From: Pseudomonadota bacterium
Lineage (GTDB): Bacteria; Pseudomonadota; Alphaproteobacteria; Acetobacterales; Acetobacteraceae
Direction: 5' to 3'
DNA: 64,000 nt
Assembly: GCA_021845985.1 (NCBI GenBank)
Contig: JAJZES010000003.1
Coordinates: forward strand, 99,960-163,959
Made by a program: the position numbers and the translations under genes. Below the pieces are notes generated by a model. That model saw only the letters and a list, made by a program, of their open reading frames with translations. It did not search any database and was not told the DNA's origin. This document shows positions 50,194-59,826 of this stretch, piece after piece; the first letter of the stretch is position 1; each line of letters opens with the position of its first letter.

Positions 50194-50951
50194 GCGGCCA
50201 TCTCGCCATCATCGGCCTCGGCCCCGGCGCCGCCGAGTTGTTGACCCCGCAGGCGACGGCGGCGCTGGCGGCGGCGGCGGAGCTGGTCGGCTACGGCCCC
50301 TATCTCGACCGGCTGCCGCCGCGCCCCAGCCAGCGCCGCCATGCCTCCGACAACCGGGTGGAGATCGCCCGCGCCCGCACCGCGCTGGCCCTCGCCGCCG
50401 CCGGGGCGCGGGTGGCGCTGGTCTCGGCCGGCGATGCCGGCGTGTTCGGCATGGCCAGCGCCGCCTTCGAGGCGATCGAGGGCGGACCCGCCGCGTGGCG
50501 GGGCATCGCCATCGACGTGCTGCCGGGGATTTCCGCCATGTTCGCCGTTGCCGCGCGGATCGGCGCGCCGCTCGGCCATGATTTCTGCGCCATCTCGCTG
50601 TCCGACAATCTCAAGCCCTGGGAGGTGGTGGCGCAGCGGCTCGCGGCGGCGGCGGCGGCGGGGTTCGTCATCGCCCTCTACAACCCGGCCTCGACCGCCC
50701 GCCCGTGGCAGCTCGGCGCCGCCTTCGATGTGCTGCGCGGGCATCTGCCGGGCAGCGTGCCGGTGGTGTTCGCAACCGCGGTGACGCGCCCCGACGAGCG
50801 CATCGCCATCGACACGCTCGCCACCGCCGACCCGGCGCGCGCCGATATGCGCACGCTGGTCATGATCGGCACCGCGGCGACGCGGCTGGTGGCGCGGCCG
50901 GGCGCCGCCCCGTGGCTCTACACGCCGCGCGGCGTGGCGGTGCCGGCATGA
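50190..50951 (+). CDS. cobJ: Precorrin-3B C17-methyltransferase
   Basis: This 253-residue ring-contraction methylase shows IIGLGPGAAELLTPQATAAL, RVALVSAGDAGVFGMASAAF, DVLPGISAMFAVAARIGAPL and the CobJ-specific HDFCAISLSDNLKPWEVV. It carries only the methylase part, with no fused domain. It overlaps cobI by 4 bases, and its 3' end overlaps the antisense cobK by 34 bases. Confidence 0.94.
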   Translation: MSGHLAIIGLGPGAAELLTPQATAALAAAAELVGYGPYLDRLPPRPSQRRHASDNRVEIARARTALALAAAGARVALVSAGDAGVFGMASAAFEAIEGGPAAWRGIAIDVLPGISAMFAVAARIGAPLGHDFCAISLSDNLKPWEVVAQRLAAAAAAGFVIALYNPASTARPWQLGAAFDVLRGHLPGSVPVVFATAVTRPDERIAIDTLATADPARADMRTLVMIGTAATRLVARPGAAPWLYTPRGVAVPA

Positions 50952-51685
50952 AGCCAGGCAAGCGCCGCGGCGACATCGGCGACGCAGGCGCCGTCGGCCG
51001 CCGCCGGCCGCGCCACCATCACCACCGGCCGGGCGAGCGCGCGCGCCGCCGCGAGCTTGGCCTGCGTCGCCGCGCCGCCGGCATTCTTGGTCACCACGAT
51101 GTCGATGCGGTGGTCGTGCAGCAGGGCGATTTCCGCGCCGACCGCGAACGGGCCGCGCGCGGTGATGATGGTGGCGTCCGGCGGCAGGCTGTCCGGCGGC
51201 GGCGGATCGACGCTGCGGATCAGATAGCAATGCTGCGGTGCGGCGCGGAACGCCGCCAGATCCTTCTGGCCGATGGTCAGCAGCACGCGGCGCGGCGACC
51301 GGCCAAGCGCCGCCGCGGCCTGATCCATGTCCGGCACGCAGCGCCAGTCGTCGCCGGCCACCGGCAGCCACGGCGGACGCAGCACGCGCAGCAGCCGCAC
51401 CCCGGCCAGTGCCGCGCCGGCGACCGCGTTGGCGGACATGCGCGCGGCGAACGGATGCGTCGCGTTGATGACGGCGGCGATCCGCTCGGCCAGCAGCCAG
51501 TCGGCGAGGCCCTCGGCGCCGCCGAAGCCGCCGATGCGCACCGCGACGCCCGGCGGCAGCACCGGCGCGCGGGTGCGACCGGCCAGCGACAGCAGCGCCT
51601 GCCACACCGCGTCATCGGCCAGCGCCCGCGCCAGCGCCGATCCCTCCGTACTGCCGCCGAGAATCAGAACCCGTGACCGATCCAT
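50918..51685 (-). CDS. cobK: Precorrin-6A reductase, antisense within the B12 series
   Basis: This 255-residue NADPH-dependent reductase starts VLILGGSTEGSALARALA (nucleotide loop). It has AAVINATHPFAARMSANAV and VLLTIGQKDLAAF, and ends with TKNAGGAATQAKLAAARAL, all typical of CobK/CbiJ. It is encoded opposite to its neighbours: the 3' end overlaps cobJ by 34 bases, and the 5' end overlaps the cobL start by 13 bases head to head. Its GGAGG site therefore lies inside cobL. Confidence 0.94.
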   Translation of the reverse strand: MDRSRVLILGGSTEGSALARALADDAVWQALLSLAGRTRAPVLPPGVAVRIGGFGGAEGLADWLLAERIAAVINATHPFAARMSANAVAGAALAGVRLLRVLRPPWLPVAGDDWRCVPDMDQAAAALGRSPRRVLLTIGQKDLAAFRAAPQHCYLIRSVDPPPPDSLPPDATIITARGPFAVGAEIALLHDHRIDIVVTKNAGGAATQAKLAAARALARPVVMVARPAAADGACVADVAAALAWLHAGTATPRGV

Positions 51686-52893
51686 CGCCCCTCCGCTGGC
51701 TTAGCATCCTCGGCATCGGCGAGGACGGTGTCGAGGGCATGGCGCCGACAGCGCGCGCCGTGCTCGCCGGCGCCGAGGTGGTGTATGGCGGGGCGCGCCA
51801 TCTGGCGCTCGCCGCCGGGCTGATCCGCGGCGCGGCGCGGCCGTGGCCGAGTCCGCTGGCCGGCGCGCTGGCCGAGATCGCTGCGCTGCGGCCGCGGCCG
51901 GTGGCGGTGCTCGCCTCCGGCGACCCGTATTGCTTTGGCATCGGCGGCCGGCTCGGCGAGGTCGTTGCCGCGGAAGAAACCCTTTGCCTGCCGGCCCCCT
52001 CGGCCTTCGCCTGGGCGTGCGCGCGGCTCGGCTGGCCGCTGGCCGAGGTGGCGACGCTGTCGCTGTGCGGCCGCGAACTGGCGACGCTGGTGCCGCATCT
52101 GCAGCCCGGCGCGCGGCTGCTGGTGCTCTCGGCCGACGCGACGACGCCGGCGGCGGTGGCGGGGCTGCTGCGCCAGCATGGTTTCGGCGCCTCGACGCTG
52201 CATCTGATGGAGGCGCTGGGCGGCCCGCGCGAGCGGGTGCGCCGCTGCCATGCCGACGCTCCGCTGCCGGAGCTCGGCGCGCTCAACCTGCTCGGCATCG
52301 CCCTGGTCGCGGCGCCGGGGGCGCGGGTGGTGCCGCTGTCCTGCGGCCTGCCGGACTCGCTGTTCGAGCATGACGGCCAGCTTACCCGCCAGGAGATGCG
52401 CGCCATCACGCTGGCCGCGCTGGCGCCGCTGCAGGGCGAATTGCTGTGGGATGTCGGCGGCGGCGCCGGGTCGATCTCGATCGAATGGCTGCTGCGCCAT
52501 CCGGCGATGCGTGCGGTGGCCATCGAGCGGCGGGCCGACCGGGCGGCGCGGCTGGCGCGCAACGCGGCGGCACTCGGCGTGCCGCGGCTCAGCGTGATCG
52601 AGGGCGCGGCGCCGGCGGCGCTGTCGGGGCTGGCGCCGCCGGATGCGGTGTTCATCGGCGGCGGGGCGCATCTGCCGGGCATGATCGAGGCCGGCTGGAC
52701 GGCGCTGCGGCCGGGCGGCCGGCTGGTGGTCAATGCGGTGACGCTGGCCAGCGAAGCCGCGCTGCTCGCCGCCTGCGCCCGCTGCGGCGGCACGCTGCGC
52801 CGTGTCGCCATCGAGCGGCTGGACGCGGTCGGGCCAATGCAGGCGTTCCGGCCGGCGATGACGGTGACGCAGTATGTGGCGGTGAAGTCGTGA
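51673..52893 (+). CDS. cobL: Precorrin-6Y C5,15-methyltransferase (decarboxylating)
   Basis: This 406-residue two-domain enzyme has an N-terminal tetrapyrrole methylase ([34 protein letters not shown]) and a C-terminal Rossmann methyltransferase from about residue 258 ([18 protein letters not shown]). It methylates C5 and C15 and decarboxylates the C12 side chain. It starts at GTG 51673 inside the 5' end of the antisense cobK, with a weak ribosome site, and overlaps cobE by 4 bases. Confidence 0.93.
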   Translation: MTDPSPLRWLSILGIGEDGVEGMAPTARAVLAGAEVVYGGARHLALAAGLIRGAARPWPSPLAGALAEIAALRPRPVAVLASGDPYCFGIGGRLGEVVAAEETLCLPAPSAFAWACARLGWPLAEVATLSLCGRELATLVPHLQPGARLLVLSADATTPAAVAGLLRQHGFGASTLHLMEALGGPRERVRRCHADAPLPELGALNLLGIALVAAPGARVVPLSCGLPDSLFEHDGQLTRQEMRAITLAALAPLQGELLWDVGGGAGSISIEWLLRHPAMRAVAIERRADRAARLARNAAALGVPRLSVIEGAAPAALSGLAPPDAVFIGGGAHLPGMIEAGWTALRPGGRLVVNAVTLASEAALLAACARCGGTLRRVAIERLDAVGPMQAFRPAMTVTQYVAVKS

Positions 52894-53288
52894 CGCCGCC
52901 CGATATTGCGTCACCGTCATCGCCCGGCGGCACCATCGCCGGCATCGGCTGCCGCGCCGCGACGCCGGCGCAGGACATCGCCGATTTGGTGCGCAGGGCC
53001 GAGGCGGCGTCCGGCTGCTGCGTCACCGCGCTGGCCGCGCCGCTGGGCAAACGTGCCGACATCGCCGCGGCGGCGGCGCTGCTGTGCCTGCCGCTGCTGG
53101 CGATCGACGACGATGCCCTGGCGGCGGCCCAGCCGCGCTGCCTGACCCGCTCGCCGGCGGCGCTGCGCGCGCGTGGCGTCGCCTCGGTGGCCGAGGGCTG
53201 CGCGCTCGCCGCCGCCGGGCCGCAGTCCCGGCTGATCCTGCCGCGCATCGCCTCGGCGCGCGCCACCTGCGCGATTGCCGCCGCATGA
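52890..53288 (+). CDS. cobE: CobE/CbiG C-terminal-type cobalamin biosynthesis protein
   Basis: This 132-residue protein matches the CbiG C-terminal domain: [20 protein letters not shown] opens it, then [20 protein letters not shown] and [12 protein letters not shown]. CobE has a role in the aerobic route that is not fully defined, and carrying a pathway intermediate has been proposed. It starts at GTG 52890 overlapping the cobL stop (GTGA) and overlaps cobM by 4 bases. Confidence 0.85.
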   Translation: MTPPDIASPSSPGGTIAGIGCRAATPAQDIADLVRRAEAASGCCVTALAAPLGKRADIAAAAALLCLPLLAIDDDALAAAQPRCLTRSPAALRARGVASVAEGCALAAAGPQSRLILPRIASARATCAIAAA

Positions 53289-54031
53289 CGGTGCATTTCA
53301 TCGGCGCCGGCCCCGGCGCCGCCGACCTCATCACGCTGCGCGGGCGCAACCTGCTCGCCGCCTGCCCGGTCTGCCTTTATGCCGGCTCGATCGTGCCGCC
53401 CGAGTTGCTCGCCCATTGCCCGGCCGATGTGCGGCTGGTGGATACCGCGCCGCTGACGCTCGATCAGATCGAGGCGGCGTATGTCGCCGCCGACGCGGCC
53501 GGGCAGGACGTGGCGCGGCTGCATTCGGGCGATCTGTCCGTCTATAGCGCGGTCGCCGAGCAGATCCGCCGGCTGGAGCGGCGCGGCATCGGCTACACGC
53601 TGACCCCCGGCGTGCCCGCCTTCGCCGCCGCCGCCGCGGCGCTGGGGCGGGAGCTGACGCTGCCCGCACTGGCGCAGAGTCTCGTGCTCACCCGCGTCTC
53701 CGGCCGCGCCTCGGCCATGCCGCCGGGCGAGACGCTGGCCGGGTTCGCGGCGACCGGGGCGACGCTGGCGATCCATCTGGCGGTTCATGCGCTCGACCGC
53801 ATCGTCGCCGAGCTGCTGCCGTTCTACGGCGCCGGCTGTCCCGTCGCCGTGGTGGTGCGGGCGAGTTGGCCGGATGAGCGGGTCATCCGCGGCACGCTGG
53901 CGACCATCGTGGCGCTGGCCGAGGGGGTGGAGCGCACCGCCCTGGTGCTGATCGGGCCGACGCTGGCCGCTGAGGGGTTTCGTGATTCGGCGCTCTACGA
54001 CGCCGATTACCGCCGCCGGTTCCGGCCATGA
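53285..54031 (+). CDS. cobM: Precorrin-4 C11-methyltransferase
   Basis: This 248-residue tetrapyrrole methylase shows [52 protein letters not shown] and [19 protein letters not shown], and ends [16 protein letters not shown]. It overlaps cobE by 4 bases, and its last 25 bases overlap the antisense cbiD. Confidence 0.95.
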   Translation: MTVHFIGAGPGAADLITLRGRNLLAACPVCLYAGSIVPPELLAHCPADVRLVDTAPLTLDQIEAAYVAADAAGQDVARLHSGDLSVYSAVAEQIRRLERRGIGYTLTPGVPAFAAAAAALGRELTLPALAQSLVLTRVSGRASAMPPGETLAGFAATGATLAIHLAVHALDRIVAELLPFYGAGCPVAVVVRASWPDERVIRGTLATIVALAEGVERTALVLIGPTLAAEGFRDSALYDADYRRRFRP

Positions 54032-55098
54032 ACATGGGCCAGAGGGGCACGCCCGGCGAGCTGGCCGGTGCGGTCGAACAGCACCACCTCCAGCTCGGTC
54101 GGCGCGTCGTCCAGCACCGCGGCGGCGCTCTGCCATGCCGCCGCGGCGACCATGTCGCCGAGGCCGGGGCCGGCCAGGGCGAAGGCGTGCGCCACCGTAT
54201 TGGCCTCGCGCAGCCCGGCGACGTCGGGCAGCAGCGCGGCGAGGGCGGCGAAATCGACCTCGCCGCGTTTGGAGTGCAGGTCGAGCCGTCCCTGCGCCAG
54301 CTTGGTCATCTTGGCCAGGCCGCCGGCGATGGTGACGCGCGGCAGCGGATGGTCGCGCAGGTATTTCAGCATGCCGCCGACGAAATCGCCCATGTCGATC
54401 AACGCCAGCTCGGGCAGCCCGTGCAGCGCCCGCACCGCGGCCTCGGAACTGCTGCCGGTGGCGCCGGCGACATGGCCGACACCGGCGGCGCGCGCCACGT
54501 CGATGCCGCGATGGATGCTGGCGATCCAGGCGGCGCAGGAATAGGGCACGACAATCCCCGTGGTGCCGAGGATCGACAGCCCGCCGACGATGCCCAGCCG
54601 GCCGTTCATGGTGCGCTCGGCCAGACGTTGACCATCGACGACGGAGATTTCGACCACCACGTCGGGGTCGTCGCGGAGTTCGGCCAGGGCGGCGCGGATC
54701 ATGGCGCGCGGCACCGGGTTGATCGCCGGCTCGCCGGGTGGGATCGGCAGGCCGGGGCGGGTGACGGTGCCGACGCCCGCGCCGGCGCGGAAGACGATGC
54801 CGCTGCCCGGCGGGGCCGGGCGCAGGGTGGCGCGGATCAGCGCGCCATGCGTTACGTCCGGGTCGTCGCCGGCATCCTTGACCACGCCGGCACCGGCGAA
54901 GCCCGCGCCGCGCGTCGTCTCGGCCAGCGCGAAGGCGACGCGCTGGCCGCGCGGCAGGGTGATCTCCACCGGGTCGGGGAAGGGCAGGCCGCACAGCGCG
55001 GCGAACGCCGCCTTCGCCGCGGCGGTGGCACAGGCGCCGGTGGTCCAGCCACGGCGCAGGGTTGGCGGGTCTTGCACGGCGCTGGTGATACGGCGCAC
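54007..55098 (-). CDS. cbiD: Cobalt-precorrin-5B C1-methyltransferase-type protein CbiD
   Basis: This 363-residue enzyme is the C1 methylase best known from the anaerobic route. It shows [20 protein letters not shown] at the start, then [20 protein letters not shown] and later [13 protein letters not shown]. An aerobic-type locus would be expected to use CobF for this step; no cobF is seen here, so CbiD probably replaces it, an arrangement reported in other alphaproteobacteria. It is encoded antisense, starts with GTG 55098, and faces cobB across 20 bases. Confidence 0.93.
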   Translation of the reverse strand: MRRITSAVQDPPTLRRGWTTGACATAAAKAAFAALCGLPFPDPVEITLPRGQRVAFALAETTRGAGFAGAGVVKDAGDDPDVTHGALIRATLRPAPPGSGIVFRAGAGVGTVTRPGLPIPPGEPAINPVPRAMIRAALAELRDDPDVVVEISVVDGQRLAERTMNGRLGIVGGLSILGTTGIVVPYSCAAWIASIHRGIDVARAAGVGHVAGATGSSSEAAVRALHGLPELALIDMGDFVGGMLKYLRDHPLPRVTIAGGLAKMTKLAQGRLDLHSKRGEVDFAALAALLPDVAGLREANTVAHAFALAGPGLGDMVAAAAWQSAAAVLDDAPTELEVVLFDRTGQLAGRAPLAHVHGRNRRR

Positions 55099-55118
55099 GG
55101 CGCCGCGGGAGAAGCGGC

Positions 55119-56429
55119 ATGACGCGCGGTCTGATCATCGCCGCGCCGCGTTCGGGCGGCGGCAAGACGACGGTGACGCTGGCGCTGGCGGCGGCGCTCC
55201 GGCGGCGCGGCATGGCGCTGCGCACCGCCAAATCGGGGCCGGACTATATCGACCCGGCCTTTCACGCCGTCGCCACCGGCGCACCCAGCCCCAATCTCGA
55301 TTCCTGGGCGATGTCGCCCGAGCTGCTCGGCGCGGTGCTTGGCGATGTCGGGCGCGGCGCCGACCTGCTGCTGGTGGAATCGGCGATGGGGCTGTTCGAC
55401 GGGCTGCCCGGCCCGGCCGGCGGGCGCGGTGCCGCCGCCGATCTGGCCGCGCGCTTCGCCCTGCCGGTGCTGCTGGTGCTCGATGTCGCCGGGCAGTCGC
55501 AAACCGCCGCGGCGGTGGCGCGCGGCTTCATGGCGCATCAGCCGGGGGTGCGCATCGCCGGCGTGCTGCTCAACCGCGTCGCCAGCGAACGCCACCGGGC
55601 GCAGGTCCGCCAGGCGATGGAGCGGCTGCCGCTGCCGGTGCTCGGGGCGCTGCCGCGCGAGGCGGCGATTAAGCTGCCGGAGCGTCATCTCGGCCTCGTT
55701 CAGGCGCAGGAACTGGCGCATCTGCCGGCGCTGCTGGAGCAGCTTGCCGATCTGGCGGAGCGGCATTTCTACCTCGACGCCATCCTCGCCTGCGCCGCGC
55801 TGCTGCCGGCCGAGACGCCGGCGGCGACGGCGCTGCGTCCGCCCGGCCAGCGCATCGCGCTGGCGCAGGATGCGGCGTTCAGTTTCATCTACCCGCATGT
55901 GCTGGCCGGCTGGCGGCGCGGCGGGGCGGAGATTTTGCCGTTCTCGCCGCTCGCCGACGAGGCGCCGGACGCCGCCTGCGATGCCGCCTGGCTGCCCGGC
56001 GGCTACCCGGAGCTGCACGGCCCGACGCTCGCCGCGGCGGCGCGGTTCCGCGCCGGGCTGGCGCAGTTCGCCCAGACGCGGCCGGTGCATGGCGAGTGCG
56101 GCGGCTTCATGGCGCTCGGCGCCGGGCTGATCGATGCCGCGGGCGAGCGTCACGCGATGGCCGGGCTGCTCGGCCACGCCACCAGTTTTCACCAGCGGCG
56201 GCTCAATCTCGGCTATCGCGAGGCGCGGCTGCTGGCAGGCGGGCCGCTCGGCCCGGCGGGGACGCTGCTGCGCGGCCATGAGTTCCATTACGCCACAGTG
56301 ACGGAGCCGGGGGGCGACGCGCCGTTTGCCAGCCTGATCGACGGTCAGGGACGCGCGTTGCCGGTGGGCGGGGCGCGGCGCGGCCAGGTCTCCGGTTCGT
56401 TTTTCCATGCCATCAGCGAGGTACCATGA
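55119..56429 (+). CDS. cobB: Hydrogenobyrinate/cobyrinate a,c-diamide synthase
   Basis: This 436-residue amidotransferase forms the a and c amides from glutamine and ATP. The N-terminal domain has the P-loop APRSGGGKTTVTLAL and KSGPDYIDPAFH. The C-terminal glutaminase has the nucleophile in VHGECGGFMALG and a histidine in LLRGHEFHYATV. It has a GGGAGAAG site 8 bases before ATG 55119 and overlaps cobT by 4 bases. Confidence 0.95.
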   Translation: MTRGLIIAAPRSGGGKTTVTLALAAALRRRGMALRTAKSGPDYIDPAFHAVATGAPSPNLDSWAMSPELLGAVLGDVGRGADLLLVESAMGLFDGLPGPAGGRGAAADLAARFALPVLLVLDVAGQSQTAAAVARGFMAHQPGVRIAGVLLNRVASERHRAQVRQAMERLPLPVLGALPREAAIKLPERHLGLVQAQELAHLPALLEQLADLAERHFYLDAILACAALLPAETPAATALRPPGQRIALAQDAAFSFIYPHVLAGWRRGGAEILPFSPLADEAPDAACDAAWLPGGYPELHGPTLAAAARFRAGLAQFAQTRPVHGECGGFMALGAGLIDAAGERHAMAGLLGHATSFHQRRLNLGYREARLLAGGPLGPAGTLLRGHEFHYATVTEPGGDAPFASLIDGQGRALPVGGARRGQVSGSFFHAISEVP

Positions 56430-57442
56430 CCCGTTTCGCGACCATGCAGGATTTGCACGCCGTCTGCGCGCGCATCGGCGACGGCGATGCGGCGGCGGCG
56501 GCGGCGGTGCGGGCGCGGCAGCTTCAGCTCACCAAGCCGCCCGGCAGTCTCGGCCGGCTGGAGGATGCGGCGGCCTGGCTGGCCCGCTGGCAGGGCCGCG
56601 CCATGCCGGTGCTGGAGCGCGTCGAGGTGGTGGTGTTCGCCGGCAATCATGGCGTGGTGGGGCAGGGCGTGTCGCCCTATCCGGCCTCGGTGACGGCGGC
56701 GATGGTGGGCAATTTCGCCGCCGGCGGCGCAGCGATCAACCAGTTGGCGCGGGCGGCGGGCGCCTCGCTGCGGGTGGTGCCGCTCGAACTCGACCGGCCG
56801 ACGGCGGATTTCACCCAGGCTCCGGCGATGGACACGGCGGAGTTTCTCGCCGCCGTCTCGGCGGGGTGGAATGCGGTGGTGCCGGGGACCGATCTGCTGT
56901 GCCTGGGCGAGATGGGCATTGGCAACACCACGGCGGCGGCGGCGCTGGCGGCGGCGCTGTTTGGCGGCGACGGGGCGCGCTGGGCCGGGCGCGGCACCGG
57001 CGTCGATGATGCCGGGCTGGCGCGCAAGCGGGCGGCGATCGATGCCGGGCTGGCGCGGCATGCCGGCGCGATCGGCGACGCCTTCGCCGTCGCGGCGGCG
57101 CTCGGCGGGCGGGAACTGGCGGCGATCCTGGGGGCGGCGCTGGCGGCGCGGGTGCATGGTGTGCCGGTGCTGCTCGACGGCTTCGTCAGCACCGCGGCGG
57201 CGGCGCCGCTGGCGGTGGCGCGGCCGGCCGGCCTCGCGCATGCGTGGCTCGGCCATGTCTCGGCCGAGGCCGGGCATCGCGCGCTGGCCGAGCGGCTCGG
57301 CCTGGTGCCGCTGCTCGATCTCGGCATGCGGCTGGGCGAGGGATCAGGGGCGGCGGCGGCGGTGCCGCTGTTGCGCGCCGCCATCGCCTGCCATGCCGGC
57401 ATGGCGACGTTTGCCGAGGCCGGCGTTGCCGATCGCGACTGA
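56426..57442 (+). CDS. cobT: Nicotinate-nucleotide-dimethylbenzimidazole phosphoribosyltransferase
   Basis: This 338-residue enzyme (CobU in Pseudomonas naming) activates the lower ligand as alpha-ribazole phosphate. It shows [56 protein letters not shown] and, near the end, [19 protein letters not shown] with the catalytic glutamate. It overlaps cobB by 4 bases and cobS by 17 bases. Confidence 0.95.
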   Translation: MTRFATMQDLHAVCARIGDGDAAAAAAVRARQLQLTKPPGSLGRLEDAAAWLARWQGRAMPVLERVEVVVFAGNHGVVGQGVSPYPASVTAAMVGNFAAGGAAINQLARAAGASLRVVPLELDRPTADFTQAPAMDTAEFLAAVSAGWNAVVPGTDLLCLGEMGIGNTTAAAALAAALFGGDGARWAGRGTGVDDAGLARKRAAIDAGLARHAGAIGDAFAVAAALGGRELAAILGAALAARVHGVPVLLDGFVSTAAAAPLAVARPAGLAHAWLGHVSAEAGHRALAERLGLVPLLDLGMRLGEGSGAAAAVPLLRAAIACHAGMATFAEAGVADRD

Positions 57443-58157
57443 ACTGGCCACTGCCGTTGCGCTGCTGACCCGCCTGCCGGTGGGACGCTGGGCCGCGGCC
57501 GAGCCGGTGGACGCGGTGTGGGCCTATCCGCTGGCGGGCGCGGTGGTGGGGGCGATCGGCGCGGCGGTGCTGGCGGGCGGGCGGGCGGCGGGAATGCCGT
57601 CGGCGCTGGCCGCCATCTGGGCGCTGGCGGCGCTGCTGTTGGTCACCGGCGCGCTGCACGAGGACGGGCTGGCCGACACCGCCGATGCGTTCGGCGGCGG
57701 GCGCGACCGGGCGCGCAAGCTGGATATCATGCGCGACAGCCGGATCGGCAGTTTCGGGTCGCTGGCGCTGCTGGTGACGACGGCGCTGCGGATCGCCGCC
57801 GTCGCCTCCCTGCCGTCGGGCGTGGCGCTGATCGCCGCCGGCGCGCTCGGCCGCGCCGCGCTGCTGCTGCCGTTGCTGCTGCTGTCGCCGGCGCGGGCGG
57901 ACGGGCTGGGCGCCAGTTTGCGCCGGGTGCCGGCCGGGCGGCTGGCGCTGGCGGCGGTGCTCGGCATGGCGGTCGCCCTCGCCACCTTGCCGGCGGGCCG
58001 GGCGGTGGTTGCCATCCTGGCGGCGGCGGTGACCGGGCTGGCGATGGCGCGGCTCGCCCGCCGGCAGATCGGCGGCTACACCGGCGACGTACTGGGCGCG
58101 ACCAGCGTTGTCGCCGAGTGCGTCGTGCTGTCGCTGCTCAGTCTGCGCGGCGGGTAG
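57426..58157 (+). CDS. cobS: Adenosylcobinamide-GDP ribazoletransferase
   Basis: This 243-residue membrane enzyme (CobV in Pseudomonas naming) joins the lower ligand to GDP-cobinamide. It shows [12 protein letters not shown] at the start, the acidic active-site segment [39 protein letters not shown], and several membrane helices, and ends [23 protein letters not shown] 57426 is the likely start, with GAGG 6 bases upstream inside cobT. Its 3' end overlaps the convergent glycine-rich gene by 20 bases. Confidence 0.92.
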   Translation: MPIATELATAVALLTRLPVGRWAAAEPVDAVWAYPLAGAVVGAIGAAVLAGGRAAGMPSALAAIWALAALLLVTGALHEDGLADTADAFGGGRDRARKLDIMRDSRIGSFGSLALLVTTALRIAAVASLPSGVALIAAGALGRAALLLPLLLLSPARADGLGASLRRVPAGRLALAAVLGMAVALATLPAGRAVVAILAAAVTGLAMARLARRQIGGYTGDVLGATSVVAECVVLSLLSLRGG

Positions 58158-59136
58158 GCTTGCGCCGGCGGAGTGCGAGCAGCCCGGCGACGCCGCTGCC
58201 GAGCAGCGCCATGCTGGCGGGTTCGGGAACGGCGCTATCGGCGGCGACGAAAGAAATCACGACTTCGCCGTTGCCGCCCGTCGTGGTCAGGTCGTTGAGG
58301 GTGCTGGCGAGAGTGAGCGGCACGGCACCGGAAGCAAGAAAGGAGCCGCCGCCGCCGCCGCCGAAGTTGTTATTGTCCCCACCATTGCCGCCGCCGTAGC
58401 CGCCACCGCCGCCGCCGCCGGAACCGGGGCCGTTGGTGTTACCACCGCCGCCACCTCCACCAAAGCCGCCGCTGCCGCCACCGGAAAAGCCGCTGCCGCC
58501 ACCACCGCCTTGCTCATAGCCGCCGCCGCCGCCGCCGTAGCCGGCGGTGCCGCTCGACGCTAAGCCGCCGCCGCCGCCGCCGCCGTAGCCAGCGGTGCCG
58601 GCGCCTCCGCCGTTGCCGCTATCCCCGGCGGAGGTGCTGCTGCCGGCCTGCGTGCCACTGTTCCCCGTGACCGCGTTCACGCCACTCACGCCGGTTTCGC
58701 CGCCGGTTTCGCCGGCACCGCCGCCGCCTCCGGCGACAACGAGCGGCGTCATGTTTGGACCCACGACGAAGGTTCCTCCGCCGCCACCCGCCGCGCCGGC
58801 AGAAGTCCCGCCCACTTGGCCAACGAGGACGCTCAAAATTTCGCCCGCGGCGAGATTGAACGCGCCACCGAGTGCGCCGCCGCCGCCGCCGGAGGCGCTA
58901 TTACTCGCACAGGCGGTGCCGCCAGTGCCGCCATCCGCGCCATAGGCGGTGATGTCATAAGTGCCGGCAGTCGTTACCGTATAGCTGGCAATGGCGCCTG
59001 TATAGTCGATGGTGGTGGAGCCGGCGCCGATGGGGGTGCTCGTGAACGGGGGAACGGGTGAGGCGACGAAACACGGTATGGCGTAAGCCCGATCGGCGAC
59101 GAAAAGTAGCGCGGCGGCGAGCAGAAAAATGCGCAT
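58138..59136 (-). CDS. Glycine-rich PEP-CTERM exported protein
   Basis: This 332-residue protein has a signal peptide ([19 protein letters not shown]), then a beta segment ([19 protein letters not shown]). A long Gly-rich part follows with clusters of up to about eight glycines ([27 protein letters not shown]), and the sorting tail is [19 protein letters not shown] with RRRKPTRR. It resembles glycine-rich fibre-like domains. The start is uncertain: ATG 59136 fits the predicted promoter (59180-59208), while ATG 59175 and the GTG at 59229 are in frame. It converges on cobS. Confidence 0.8.
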   Translation of the reverse strand: MRIFLLAAALLFVADRAYAIPCFVASPVPPFTSTPIGAGSTTIDYTGAIASYTVTTAGTYDITAYGADGGTGGTACASNSASGGGGGALGGAFNLAAGEILSVLVGQVGGTSAGAAGGGGGTFVVGPNMTPLVVAGGGGGAGETGGETGVSGVNAVTGNSGTQAGSSTSAGDSGNGGGAGTAGYGGGGGGGLASSGTAGYGGGGGGYEQGGGGGSGFSGGGSGGFGGGGGGGNTNGPGSGGGGGGGYGGGNGGDNNNFGGGGGGSFLASGAVPLTLASTLNDLTTTGGNGEVVISFVAADSAVPEPASMALLGSGVAGLLALRRRKPTRRAD

Positions 59137-59179
59137 CGAGGGGACGATCCTTACGGCGCGGATACTGATACTCATCGTG

Positions 59180-59208
59180 AATATGCGCAGCTTGTGAACC
59201 ATTGGCAA
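59180..59208 (-). promoter_or_regulatory. Predicted promoter of the glycine-rich PEP-CTERM gene
   Basis: On the minus strand TTGCCA (59208-59203) and CATATT (59185-59180) are 17 bases apart. An A/T run at 59210-59219 lies upstream like an UP element. ATGCGCA, also doubled at the first PEP-CTERM promoter, overlaps the -10 edge at 59183-59189. Confidence 0.4.
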
Positions 59209-59302
59209 TAAATTTTTTTCCTGGATCACCGCCTTCGCCGCGTAGTGATCGCTGTTGCCGGTTCGCCGCTCCCAGCGATTCGTGATGCACCGATAGATGC
59301 AG

Positions 59303-59794
59303 TCAGCCGCCGATATGTGTCACCGATCCGATGGCCGGCGCAGGCGCCAGAAGATCGGGCACGGCCCCGCGCAGCAGCGCCGCCAACAGCTTCAGCGGCC
59401 CGCCATGCGATACCACGACGCAATCCTCCGCCCGCTGCACCAGCATCGCATGAAACGCCGCCACGCGCGCCAGCAGGGCGGCGCCGCTTTCTCCGCCCGG
59501 CGGGGCGAAGCCGAGCGGGTCGGCAGCCCAGCGATCAAGGCTTTCGCGCGGCACGTCGTCCCAAAATTTGCCCTCCCACGCGCCGAAATCGAGTTCCAGC
59601 AGCCGGGCATCCGCCGTGGCACCCGGGCCGGCAATTCCGCGGCAACGCCGGGCCGGGCTGGTCCAGACGCGGCCGGGCAAGGCGGCGATGGTGGCCGGGA
59701 GGGGGCTGCCGGGCGCGATTTCGGCATCGAGCCGGCCGTAGCAGAGGCCGGGCGCGAGCAGCACTTTCGGATGACGGATCAGCACGGCTTGCAT
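59303..59794 (-). CDS. cobC: Histidine phosphatase, probable alpha-ribazole phosphatase
   Basis: This 163-residue protein is a small phosphoglycerate mutase-like enzyme. The catalytic histidine is in LIRHPKVLLAPGLCYGRLDA, where the CYGRLD segment is typical of CobC. LELDFGAWEGKFWDDV carries the general acid region, and VVVSHGGPLKLLAALLRG has the second histidine. Usual RHG is RHP here, as in several CobC proteins. Its nearness to cobT/cobS supports a role in lower-ligand assembly. I start it at ATG 59794; the frame is open to 59851. It diverges from the folM-like gene by 32 bases. Confidence 0.82.
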   Translation of the reverse strand: MQAVLIRHPKVLLAPGLCYGRLDAEIAPGSPLPATIAALPGRVWTSPARRCRGIAGPGATADARLLELDFGAWEGKFWDDVPRESLDRWAADPLGFAPPGGESGAALLARVAAFHAMLVQRAEDCVVVSHGGPLKLLAALLRGAVPDLLAPAPAIGSVTHIGG

Positions 59795-59826
59795 CGCGGC
59801 CTCGTTGGCGCTGGAATCGACCCACC

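Noticed and set aside
58300..58720. GCC-rich repeats as a tandem repeat or CRISPR-like array
   Set aside because: The pattern is explained by glycine clusters of the minus-strand PEP-CTERM protein; units are irregular and there are no spacers.
59209..59219. T run near 59212 as an intrinsic terminator for plus-strand genes
   Set aside because: No GC-rich stem precedes it and no plus-strand gene ends there. It fits better as an AT-rich upstream element of the minus-strand promoter.
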